A stretch of 64,000 nt of DNA. Origin: Dialister sp900541485 (GTDB taxonomy: Bacteria; Bacillota; Negativicutes; Veillonellales; Dialisteraceae). Location: contig OZ221974.1 in NCBI GenBank assembly GCA_965119665.1, positions 310,001 to 374,000 on the forward strand, in the 5' to 3' direction. A program made the position numbers and the translations under genes. Below are positions 17,775-25,529 of the stretch, in pieces; the stretch's first letter is position 1, and each line of letters opens with the position of its first letter. The notes under the pieces are model-generated. The model did no database searches and was not told the origin of the DNA. It worked only from the letters and a program-made list of their open reading frames with translations.

Positions 17775-17811
17775 AAGACTCCCCCTTTATTTGAATATAT
17801 TTACTTTACAC

Positions 17812-17846
17812 AGTATAACATACGGTACTTGATGTATAAATCAAGT
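17812..17846 (-). promoter_or_regulatory. Promoter and palindromic operator of etfBA
   Basis: Minus strand: an extended -10 (TGTTATACT; hexamer at 17812-17817) follows the perfect inverted repeat ACTTGATTTATACATCAAGT (17827-17846), which would cover the -35 area. Another ATCAAG half-site lies just beyond, at about 17849, making overlapping ATCAAG/CTTGAT pairs. The placement suits repression by a dimeric regulator. The regulator is not identified. Confidence 0.5.
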
Positions 17847-17885
17847 GCCTTGATTATTGCCCATATATATAGAGCAACTCTCGTT

Positions 17886-20800
17886 TTATTTTAAAATGAC
17901 AGCATCTTTCCCCAAAAGTTGTTCTAATAGGGATTGGGATTCTTCATTAATTTCCAAATAAAACCTCTCATTCATTGTTATTTTTTGTTGAGTCCTTTTT
18001 ATATGTAAATAAACGGGAGTTTTCCCATGACACCGTTTTAATATTTCTGCCAATTGCCTGCTGATTTCTTCAGATTCATGGTCTGTATCTACATATAAAT
18101 GTACTTCTTTGTGATTCCCTTTTCCCTTGAGATCTGAAAGAGGAATTATTTCTTCTGCCAATAGTCTGAAATCTCTTTCACTGGCCTGAATCCGGCCTCG
18201 TACACAAACAGCAGTATCTTCAATCAGAATTGGTCTTACTGCCTCCCAGACAGAGGGAAATACTACACATTCAACAGCATCTTCATAATCTTCTATTGTT
18301 ATGTATCCCATGGGTGTGCCTTTTTTAGTCATCATTCCCTTTACTCTTATAATCATGCCGGCAACGATAACCATTTTCCCATCATATTGTATGGAGTCGC
18401 TCCGGATTGAATAGATAGGCGAGCATGTTTTCAACTCTTCTTTAAAAGCATCCAGAGGATGCCCGCTTACATAAAACCCCAGCAACTTTCTTTCCCATTC
18501 TATTTTTTCATCAGCATCCATATCCGGTAACTCGGGATAAGAAATAACTTTTACTTTTTCTTCTCCTCCAAAAAGTGAAAGCTGCCCGGAATCCCGGTCA
18601 TTTTTGGTGGCAGCTGCAATATTCAATGCTTGCGGCAATACTTCAAGTAATTGTCGTCGGTTATATCCGAGGGAATCCATCGCTCCGCACCGTATAAGGC
18701 TTTCGCATGCACGACTGTTTAATCCCTTTACTTCTGCCCGTTCCAGCACGTCAGAAAGTGATTTAAACAGTCCCCCTTTATTTCTGGCAGAAATAATAGA
18801 ATTAACGACATTTTCACCCACATTTTGTATGCCGGAAAGTCCAAATAAAATAGTTTCTCCCTTTACAGAAAAATACGCTTGGCTTCGATTTACATCAGGT
18901 GCCGATATCTCTACACCGGCACGTTTGGTATCAGAAATATAACGACTTACTTTATTTTTATCTCCGTTATAGCAAGTCATCATTGCCGCCATAAATTCAG
19001 GGCGGTAATTAGCTTTTAGGTATGCTGTCTGCCACGCAATCCATCCATAACAGACGCTATGGGATTTATTGAACCCGTACCCGGCAAAATGAAGCATTAA
19101 ATCAAAAACCTCATTTGCGACTTTCTCTTCAACCCCCTGCAGAAGCGCTCCTTTTACAAACAACTCTCTCTGTGCCAGCAGTATTTCCGGCTCTTTATGC
19201 CCCATTGCACGACGCAACAAATCAGCCTGTCCCAGAGTGAATCCGCCCATGGCAGAAGCAATTTGCATAACCTGCTCTTGGTAAAGGATAATTCCATAAG
19301 TTTCTTTCAAAATATCTTCCAGCATCGGATGTGGATACTTAACGGGAATTTTTCCATGCTTTCTATTGATAAAATCCTCTGCCATTCCACTTCCCAGAGG
19401 CCCGGGCCGATAAAGAGCCACCATAGGAATCAAATCCTCAAAGCGCTCCGGATGAAGCTGCATCAATAAGCTTGTAAACCCGGATGATTCGGACTGAAAT
19501 ACACCTATCGTATCTCCTTTACAAAGCATGTCACAGGTTACTTCGTCTTCACTTGGTATATTGTTGATATCAATATCAATTCCCCGGTTTTCCTTAATCA
19601 TTTCTACGGCATCATGAATGACTGTCAAATTCCTGAGGCCAAGTAAATCCATTTTTAGGAGGCCTAACTCTTCATCCAGGTCCTTTTCGTATTGTGTCTG
19701 TATAAAGCCATCCTGTGTTAATTGAATCGGTACATATTCGTCTACAGGTTCTGAACAAATAACTACACCTGCAGCATGAGTTCCGGAATTTCTTGATAAT
19801 CCTTCTAAATCAAGACAATGGTCAATCAGGCGATGAGTCAATTCATTATTATGATATTCATCAGAAAATTCTTTAGACCCGTCTAACGTTTTCTGTAAGG
19901 TAACCCCCGGACCGCTCGGGACCATTTTGGCCAATCTGTCAACTTCGCGGAGCGGAATGCCCATCACACGACCAACATCACGTATGACTGCCCTGGCAGC
20001 CAGTGTACCAAAAGTAATAATTTGCGCCACATGATCTTCGCCGTATTTTTCAGCCAGGTACTTAATCACCTGTCCGCGTCCCCGATAGCAAAGATCAGTG
20101 TCGATATCAGGCATAGAGACCCGTTCCGGGTTTAAAAATCGTTCAAACAGCAAGTTAAAACGCAAAGGGTCTACTTCTGTAATGTGCAAGAGATAGGACA
20201 CAATACTCCCTGCTGCACTGCCACGCCCGGGGCCAATAGGGATACCGTTATTTTTAGCATATCGGATGAAATCCATTGCGATTAAAAAATAATCGGCAAA
20301 TCCCATTTGATTAATTATTCCAAGCTCGTATGATAAACGTTCCTTTTCTCTTTTTCCGAAATCAGGATATCTTACCGGTAATGCCTCTTCACAAAGTTTC
20401 TGCAAATAACTTTTCGCTGTTTCTCCGTCAGGTACATCAAAAGACGGTAATCTATGCTCGCCAAAAGTAAGTGTCACATGGCATCTCTCTGCTATTTTTT
20501 GTGTATTTTCAATCGCCCCGGGAAACTCGCCTAATATTTTCTGCATTTCCTCTCCACTTTTACAATAAAACTCCTCATTGTTAAAGCGGAAACGGTTAGG
20601 ATCCTCCAAGGTGTTTCCTGTAGAAATGCAAAGTTTAATTTCTTGGCTGGGAGCGTCCTCTTTTTTTATATAATGAAAGTCATTAGTAGCAACAAGTCCC
20701 ACCCCATACTCTTTAGCAAGTGCAGCAAGCACCGGCCGTACCATCGCCTCTTCAGGCAGTTCATGATTTTGTAATTCAATAAAATAATTGTTTTTTCCAA

Positions 20801-21296
20801 AAGTATCTATATAGAATTTAATAACCCTTTTTGCCTCTTCTAAATCATTATTTAAAATTGCCTGCGGTAACTCTCCGCCGACACACGCCGACATGGCAAT
20901 AAGTCCCTCGTGGTATTTTACAAGCAAATCATGATCTACCCTGGGCTTATGATAATATCCTTCTGTCCAGCCCTTTGAACAAATACGAATCAAATTTTTA
21001 TATCCCGTATTATTTTCAGCTAAAAGAATTAAATGATATAGTTTTTCTTTTCCTATAGTTCCTTTTGTAAAACGGCTTCCCTTCGTTATATAAATTTCAC
21101 AACCGATTATCGGTTTAATCCCCTGTTTAATACATTCTTTATAATGATATACTGCACCATACATGACCCCATGATCAGTGATGGCCAATGCATTTTGTCC
21201 CAATTGTTTTACATGGGAAACCAAATCTTTAATTCGTGAAGTTCCATCAAATAAACTGTATTCGGTATGTACATGGAGATGAACAAATGGGTCCAT
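17886..21296 (-). CDS. dnaE: DNA polymerase III alpha subunit (DnaE type)
   Basis: Replicative polymerase of the C family, 1,136 residues. N-terminal PHP domain starts with HLHVHTEYSLFDG; the polymerase core includes the catalytic aspartates in MPDIDTDLCYRGR (about residue 400), GPGRGSAAGSIVSYLL, HAAGVVI and YNRRQLLEVLPQAL; an OB fold lies near the C-terminus (MVIVAGMIIRVKGMMTKKGTPMG-type). No DEDD proofreading insertion is present, so this is DnaE and not PolC. The ATG at 21296 has AGGGG upstream. Between the 56-codon gene and etfB, apparently on its own. Confidence 0.97.
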   Translation of the reverse strand: MDPFVHLHVHTEYSLFDGTSRIKDLVSHVKQLGQNALAITDHGVMYGAVYHYKECIKQGIKPIIGCEIYITKGSRFTKGTIGKEKLYHLILLAENNTGYKNLIRICSKGWTEGYYHKPRVDHDLLVKYHEGLIAMSACVGGELPQAILNNDLEEAKRVIKFYIDTFGKNNYFIELQNHELPEEAMVRPVLAALAKEYGVGLVATNDFHYIKKEDAPSQEIKLCISTGNTLEDPNRFRFNNEEFYCKSGEEMQKILGEFPGAIENTQKIAERCHVTLTFGEHRLPSFDVPDGETAKSYLQKLCEEALPVRYPDFGKREKERLSYELGIINQMGFADYFLIAMDFIRYAKNNGIPIGPGRGSAAGSIVSYLLHITEVDPLRFNLLFERFLNPERVSMPDIDTDLCYRGRGQVIKYLAEKYGEDHVAQIITFGTLAARAVIRDVGRVMGIPLREVDRLAKMVPSGPGVTLQKTLDGSKEFSDEYHNNELTHRLIDHCLDLEGLSRNSGTHAAGVVICSEPVDEYVPIQLTQDGFIQTQYEKDLDEELGLLKMDLLGLRNLTVIHDAVEMIKENRGIDIDINNIPSEDEVTCDMLCKGDTIGVFQSESSGFTSLLMQLHPERFEDLIPMVALYRPGPLGSGMAEDFINRKHGKIPVKYPHPMLEDILKETYGIILYQEQVMQIASAMGGFTLGQADLLRRAMGHKEPEILLAQRELFVKGALLQGVEEKVANEVFDLMLHFAGYGFNKSHSVCYGWIAWQTAYLKANYRPEFMAAMMTCYNGDKNKVSRYISDTKRAGVEISAPDVNRSQAYFSVKGETILFGLSGIQNVGENVVNSIISARNKGGLFKSLSDVLERAEVKGLNSRACESLIRCGAMDSLGYNRRQLLEVLPQALNIAAATKNDRDSGQLSLFGGEEKVKVISYPELPDMDADEKIEWERKLLGFYVSGHPLDAFKEELKTCSPIYSIRSDSIQYDGKMVIVAGMIIRVKGMMTKKGTPMGYITIEDYEDAVECVVFPSVWEAVRPILIEDTAVCVRGRIQASERDFRLLAEEIIPLSDLKGKGNHKEVHLYVDTDHESEEISRQLAEILKRCHGKTPVYLHIKRTQQKITMNERFYLEINEESQSLLEQLLGKDAVILK

Positions 21297-21385
21297 TTTC
21301 TTTTCCCCTGCCTTTTCTGATTTCTTTCTATTTTATCACATGAAACATCTATGACATTTTATATCTCTTAAACGTCCCTATATAA

Positions 21386-21416
21386 AAAGGACCAGACTTT
21401 TTCTGATCCTTTTTAT
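21386..21416 (-). terminator. Terminator after the 56-codon gene
   Basis: Stem AAAAAGGACCAGA paired with TCTGATCCTTTTT around a short loop, with a T-run on the minus strand, just past the small gene's stop at 21423. It also insulates dnaE from upstream transcription. Confidence 0.75.
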
Positions 21417-21422
21417 ATAACC

Positions 21423-21593
21423 TTACTTCTCGGTTTCTTTTTTATTTTGTTTCTTTAATACAACCCGTTCCCCATCTTTTTCTGCTTCAAAAATATCTTT
21501 TTCGGTTAGATGTTCACTGTTAAGGACAATCTTAACGCCCATTTTATCAAGCATTTCATCTATTGTATGTTGTGTTTTAAAAAGTTCACCCAT
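21423..21593 (-). CDS. Small hypothetical protein, 56 residues
   Basis: A short frame not normally reported by length-limited gene callers: it starts MGELFKTQHTIDEMLDKMG and ends KKQNKKETEK. Support comes from a strong ribosome site (AGGAAGGTGG six bases before the ATG) and from a terminator seven bases after the stop. The product is charged and soluble with no signal, membrane segment or cysteine. It follows the CydB-like gene by 32 bp and may be co-transcribed with it. Function unknown. Confidence 0.7.
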   Translation of the reverse strand: MGELFKTQHTIDEMLDKMGVKIVLNSEHLTEKDIFEAEKDGERVVLKKQNKKETEK

Positions 21594-21625
21594 CTCAAAC
21601 CACCTTCCTTCTCACAAATTATATT

Positions 21626-22555
21626 TTATAGATAATCACTCCAGATATATTGCTCTTTCTTTCGTACGATACGGTAAATAAATACGGTTCCGGAAATAAT
21701 ACCCCCAATGACCATTAAAGGGTATTGTAACTCTGTACCCAAAGTCAGCATTCCGTTTTCCGTATTATTACCTACTATCCTGAAAAACACAGAAAAGCTT
21801 ATTGTTACTATAGCAATTATTTGATACAGGTATCCGAGAAGAAATCCCATCCAAAGTTTTCTCATCCTAAGAGTGATAAACGATGCTACCAATAAAAGGA
21901 TAGAAAAAACACTTCCCCAAACGTAGAGTGCCTGCGAACCTTCCATAAAATTTGTTGATAAAAATGAATATCCCGCCAGTGTCAGAAAGGTCAGTAGGGA
22001 AATTGGAGTAATCACCAATGAACTCGCTCTAAACCGTTCTCCCAAAGGATTTACAACTTTTACGGCACCATACAAAGAACCTGTTTGTATGGAAATGATA
22101 ATCAGCCATATACATCCGAGCAGTATGTATAATGAAAAATTGAATATTTTATGCTCAGACAGCGAGAAAAAAACCATACCTACTACAAAAACATTAATAA
22201 TCGCCAGTACAGATAATAGTCCCATCATGATTTTTGATTTAAAAATATTACAAAGAAAGGGCGCTGCAAAACGGGATAACATTCCCAATCCCGCTGCTCC
22301 GAGAATAAGGGCAATCATTCCACAATCACAAATTCCGCCATATGTTCCGACTCCCAATCCGATTGTTCCTAAAAGCAACCAGAATTCATTTCCGTCAAAA
22401 CCCGGTTTCAATAATCCTAAAGCCGCTTTATTCTCCTCTTGATTTCTTGAGATAAAAACAGATACCGCACAAATTCCCAAATCTTGTATTTCTAAAATAA
22501 AATACAATACAAAAAAGAGAATCGGTATATATATTCCAAAATTAACTGAATCCAT
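21626..22555 (-). CDS. CydB-like membrane protein (cytochrome bd oxidase subunit II family), orphan
   Basis: A 309-residue, multi-span membrane protein. Its first helices resemble CydB: a LEIQDLGICAVSVFISR segment (compare the family's LEGFDLGVG) and, after it, GFDGNEFWLLLGTIGLG (compare DGNEVWLL). Later, IQTGSLYGAVKVVNPLGERFRA matches the position of the family's QHG segment and following basic loop. CydB normally pairs with the haem-bearing CydA; no cydA, cydC or cydD is in the window. Start at ATG 22555 after GGAGG. It may be a divergent oxidase subunit whose partner is elsewhere, or a repurposed relative. Assignment to the family is moderately sure; function is not. Confidence 0.65.
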   Translation of the reverse strand: MDSVNFGIYIPILFFVLYFILEIQDLGICAVSVFISRNQEENKAALGLLKPGFDGNEFWLLLGTIGLGVGTYGGICDCGMIALILGAAGLGMLSRFAAPFLCNIFKSKIMMGLLSVLAIINVFVVGMVFFSLSEHKIFNFSLYILLGCIWLIIISIQTGSLYGAVKVVNPLGERFRASSLVITPISLLTFLTLAGYSFLSTNFMEGSQALYVWGSVFSILLLVASFITLRMRKLWMGFLLGYLYQIIAIVTISFSVFFRIVGNNTENGMLTLGTELQYPLMVIGGIISGTVFIYRIVRKKEQYIWSDYL

Positions 22556-22746
22556 ATAAACCTCCGTTGATTAATAGTTTTACCTGCAATGTTATTCTAT
22601 CATAAAAAATAATAATGAATATTTCAATGGATCAGTTAGGAGAAGCATGGAATTTTCTTCTTAATTTTGTTATCATACAAGCAGAACTGATTATGCATAC
22701 AGAGTGTAAAGGGAAAGCAATATAACTTGCTTTTTAAGGTGAAAAT

Positions 22747-22908
22747 ATGAGTTACAAAAAACTTGTCGGTTATCTTATGCCATTCCGTTCAATCAGAGGA
22801 TTATTCTGGTTGTTTCATCCAAAAAAAGTACTCTATTTATTTGTTTTAAGAAAAATAATCCGAATCGCATTTTTTCTTGCCAAATCTATTCTCAAGCCTC
22901 AAAAATAG
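22747..22908 (+). CDS. Small basic hydrophobic protein, 53 residues
   Basis: A short frame MSYKKLVGYLMPFRSIRGLF... ending LKPQK, preceded by AAGGTG six bases before the ATG. It is rich in Lys, Arg, Phe, Leu and Ile, with one likely amphipathic or membrane-associated stretch (about 27-48). It is on the strand opposite its neighbours and overlaps the 3' end of the convergent 154-residue gene by 17 bp. Could be a small membrane peptide; coding status is uncertain. Confidence 0.45.
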   Translation: MSYKKLVGYLMPFRSIRGLFWLFHPKKVLYLFVLRKIIRIAFFLAKSILKPQK

Positions 22909-23356
22909 AATTCTCATATTGTAATAATTTTCTTATCCGGTCAGAAGCTTTTAATAAAGAAGCTTCTTTTTTTGTGACAAATAAACATAGGCTCATTAAA
23001 GACAGAAAAATGAACTCTCTTTCCTTGATATTTCGGGGACATCCCAACAGCTGTGGAATCAGCACAAAAGTTTCAAAAGCCTTGTCCCCAAAAAAAGTTA
23101 CTAAGGGGCTTGATTTATCAACATAGAAAACCACCCCTTTTAACCCGGATTGATTTAATTGAAGCGAAAGCTTTCCTAAATCATCCAGTATCTCTGTCAC
23201 TACAATAACAGGAACCTCTTTTTGCAAGTCAATCTCCGGGTATATATTCATATTGCAAAACATCGTTTTCACCCGCGTAATCTTATGAAGTTCTGTCGCT
23301 ACCGCAGTAACCGTTTCCTGAAGTGATACTGATGTATTTATTAATATAAGATCCAT
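22892..23356 (-). CDS. Hypothetical protein, 154 residues
   Basis: Not recognised. The protein begins MDLILINTSVSLQETV and looks like an alternating alpha/beta fold (VPVIVVTEILDDL, LKGVVFYVDKS), with a hydrophobic segment at about 105-128 (FIFLSLMSLCLFV) and a charged tail. AAGG lies 11 bases before the ATG. It stands alone between the FtsW-like gene and a convergent small ORF. No motif supports an enzymatic role. Confidence 0.6.
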   Translation of the reverse strand: MDLILINTSVSLQETVTAVATELHKITRVKTMFCNMNIYPEIDLQKEVPVIVVTEILDDLGKLSLQLNQSGLKGVVFYVDKSSPLVTFFGDKAFETFVLIPQLLGCPRNIKEREFIFLSLMSLCLFVTKKEASLLKASDRIRKLLQYENSIFEA

Positions 23357-23469
23357 TTTTTATGGCGCCTTACAATTATACAATTGACGTATGATTTGAA
23401 AACTATGAGACATCATAAATCACCGAAGTTTTTCTTAAGTAAAAATAACAAACTGCTGAATATAACATG

Positions 23470-23506
23470 CACCCGGAAAGCCGGACAAACTTTCAGAGTG
23501 CACGTT
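23470..23506 (-). terminator. Possible terminator after the FtsW/RodA gene
   Basis: On the minus strand GTGCACTCTGAAAG can pair with CTTTCCGGGTGCA around a 9-base loop shortly after the stop at 23525. The following T-run is weak, so this is tentative. Confidence 0.45.
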
Positions 23507-23524
23507 GTATCTTATATATCACAC

Positions 23525-24784
23525 TTAAACTTTAAATCTGCTTCTTGACAATTCACCATAAGACGGTCTCCGACCGACCATAGCATCTATCTGCCTTTTT
23601 CTTTCCTCTCTGTCACTTTTTATCAGGCTGTATTTTGTCGTATTCCAAATAATTCCTACCGAAATAATATTCATTATTAAAGACGAACCGCCGTAAGAAA
23701 TAAAAGGAAGTGGAATCCCCGTGACGGGAAAACAGCCTATTACCATTGCAATATTTACAATTCCTTGTACCGATATTAACATTGTCAGCCCGTAAACAAG
23801 CAATGCTTCCTGAGTATGTTTCAGCATTCGGGCACAACTGAATCCACAATACATGAACCCCAAATAGAGAAATAAAACAAAAGCAGCTCCTAAAAAACCT
23901 GCCTCCTGACTCCATACTGCATAAGCAAAGTCCGTATATTGCTCCGGCAAATATAAAAATTTTGACATTCCTTCTGCCGGACCCTGTCCAAACAGCCCAC
24001 CCGAACCAACGGCTATTAAACTTTGTACAGTCTGGTAACCCAAATCTCTGGCATAAGAAAAAGGATCCCACAATACGGTAAGCCGGTCCAGCCGATACGG
24101 CTCTATTTTTATCAAAACAGCTCCCATCAATGCAGTAAAGAAAAGACCCGAAAAAATCTCCTTCTTTGGAAGTCCGGCAAATATATAAAGAATAGCAGGA
24201 AAAATAATAATCATACCTGCAGTCCCCATATCAGGCTGCCGCAAGACAAGAATCGCCATAAAAAGCGGAGCCAGTAAAGGGCGGAAATATTTTAGTGTTT
24301 CCGATAAAGAATATTTTGCTTTTTTTCCCCCGAAACAATATCCTATAAATCCAAAAAATCGTCTGAAAACAGAAACTCTTTCCCCTTCATCTACCTGCCT
24401 GGCTAAATAATAGGATGTCCATAAAAGAGCTACCACTTTTGCCATTTCTGAAGGCTGAAATGAAAATGAACCTATCGGAATCCATCTTGTTGCTCCGTTT
24501 ACCGTCCGTCCTGCCACTATAACAATCAAAAGAAGAAGGACCGTAAAAATAAATTCAACACCTACTTTCCTTCTTATAAGTGGACCAAAAAATTTATTTA
24601 CGCATAACGAAATGACTACTCCCAAAAAAAGTAGTCGTACATGATTAAACAGATGATTCGCAGCATTCCCACCGGATTGAATGTTCATATAAAAAGTCGA
24701 ACTGTAAACATTCAGGCATCCGATAACAATTAATAACACTGTAATTCCTAAAAGTATCTTCAGGTAACCCGGTACAAATCTCAT
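23525..24784 (-). CDS. SEDS-family peptidoglycan glycosyltransferase (FtsW/RodA type)
   Basis: A 419-residue polytopic protein of the SEDS family, which polymerises lipid II glycan strands with a partner class B penicillin-binding protein. Motifs: FQPSEMAKV (helix 4), LRQPDMGTAGM, RLTVLWDPFSYARDLGYQTVQSLIAVGSGGLFGQG, LPEQYTDFAYAVWSQEAGFLG, and GIPLPFISYGGSSLI near the C-terminus. These fit FtsW/SpoVE slightly better than RodA, but the sequence alone does not settle the division versus elongation role. The ATG overlaps the trmB stop by four bases. A class B penicillin-binding protein is encoded at 59.4 kb. Confidence 0.93.
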   Translation of the reverse strand: MRFVPGYLKILLGITVLLIVIGCLNVYSSTFYMNIQSGGNAANHLFNHVRLLFLGVVISLCVNKFFGPLIRRKVGVEFIFTVLLLLIVIVAGRTVNGATRWIPIGSFSFQPSEMAKVVALLWTSYYLARQVDEGERVSVFRRFFGFIGYCFGGKKAKYSLSETLKYFRPLLAPLFMAILVLRQPDMGTAGMIIIFPAILYIFAGLPKKEIFSGLFFTALMGAVLIKIEPYRLDRLTVLWDPFSYARDLGYQTVQSLIAVGSGGLFGQGPAEGMSKFLYLPEQYTDFAYAVWSQEAGFLGAAFVLFLYLGFMYCGFSCARMLKHTQEALLVYGLTMLISVQGIVNIAMVIGCFPVTGIPLPFISYGGSSLIMNIISVGIIWNTTKYSLIKSDREERKRQIDAMVGRRPSYGELSRSRFKV

Positions 24785-25440
24785 TTCCTTACTGGTCGTG
24801 TCGCCACAAGACGACAGATGGAATTCCCCTTTCTGCTGAATTTTTCTTCATACTCGGTTTCCACGTCTCCCTCAACAGGATGACTATGTAAATCATAAGT
24901 GACTTGAGAAAGTGTCCAGCCTCTTTCCTTAAACTCTCCAAGTGAAAAATCAAATAATTCTTTATTATCTGTTTTGAAACGGATTTCTCCGTCCTTTTTC
25001 AAAATCATTTCATATTTGTCTAAAAAAAGTCTGTATGTCAGGCGTCTTTTAGCATGTCGCGCTTTAGGCCAGGGATCACTAAAGTTAAGATAAATACAAT
25101 CAATTTCTCCCGGTGAAAAAATATCTTCCACCTGACTTACATCCCCTAATATCAAGCGGACATTTTCAATAGGAGATTCCATTTCTGAGACTTTTTTTGC
25201 CGCATAGTAAATGACCCCCTCCTGCACTTCCATACCAATATAATTAATCCCAGGATTTTGAGCTGCAATTCCGGATATAAATTGCCCTTTCCCCGTTCCG
25301 AATTCGACATGAAGGGGATTTTTATTTTGCTTGAACTGCAAATTCCATTTTCCTTTAAGCGCAGTTGGTATATTTAAAAATAATATATCATCATATGTAT
25401 GGATTGCTTCAGTAATCCATGGTTTTCTACGAAGTCGCAT
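24781..25440 (-). CDS. trmB: tRNA (guanine-46-N7)-methyltransferase
   Basis: AdoMet-dependent enzyme making m7G46 in tRNA variable loops. The 219-residue product has the AdoMet motif HVEFGTGKGQFISGIA, the catalytic NFSDPWPKARHAKRRLT segment, and FKTDNKELFDFS. GGAGG precedes the ATG at 25440, and an extended -10 (TGCTATAAT, near 25476-25481) lies upstream. Overlaps the FtsW/RodA gene by 4 bp. Confidence 0.96.
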   Translation of the reverse strand: MRLRRKPWITEAIHTYDDILFLNIPTALKGKWNLQFKQNKNPLHVEFGTGKGQFISGIAAQNPGINYIGMEVQEGVIYYAAKKVSEMESPIENVRLILGDVSQVEDIFSPGEIDCIYLNFSDPWPKARHAKRRLTYRLFLDKYEMILKKDGEIRFKTDNKELFDFSLGEFKERGWTLSQVTYDLHSHPVEGDVETEYEEKFSRKGNSICRLVATRPVRK

Positions 25441-25475
25441 GCATCCTCCATACTTATTTTCACTTTTTCGATTTT

Positions 25476-25484
25476 ATTATAGCA
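25476..25484 (-). promoter_or_regulatory. Extended -10 promoter of trmB
   Basis: Minus-strand TGCTATAAT is a perfect extended -10 element about 36 bp upstream of the trmB start; no good -35 is needed or seen. Confidence 0.5.
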
Positions 25485-25529
25485 TAAGCCTTATATCAGT
25501 ATTTTTCCAAGTCAGTCATTTGTATTTTC

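Noticed and set aside
23613..24071. A 152-codon minus-strand frame
   Set aside because: Out-of-frame overlap within the FtsW/RodA gene, whose motifs are unambiguous.
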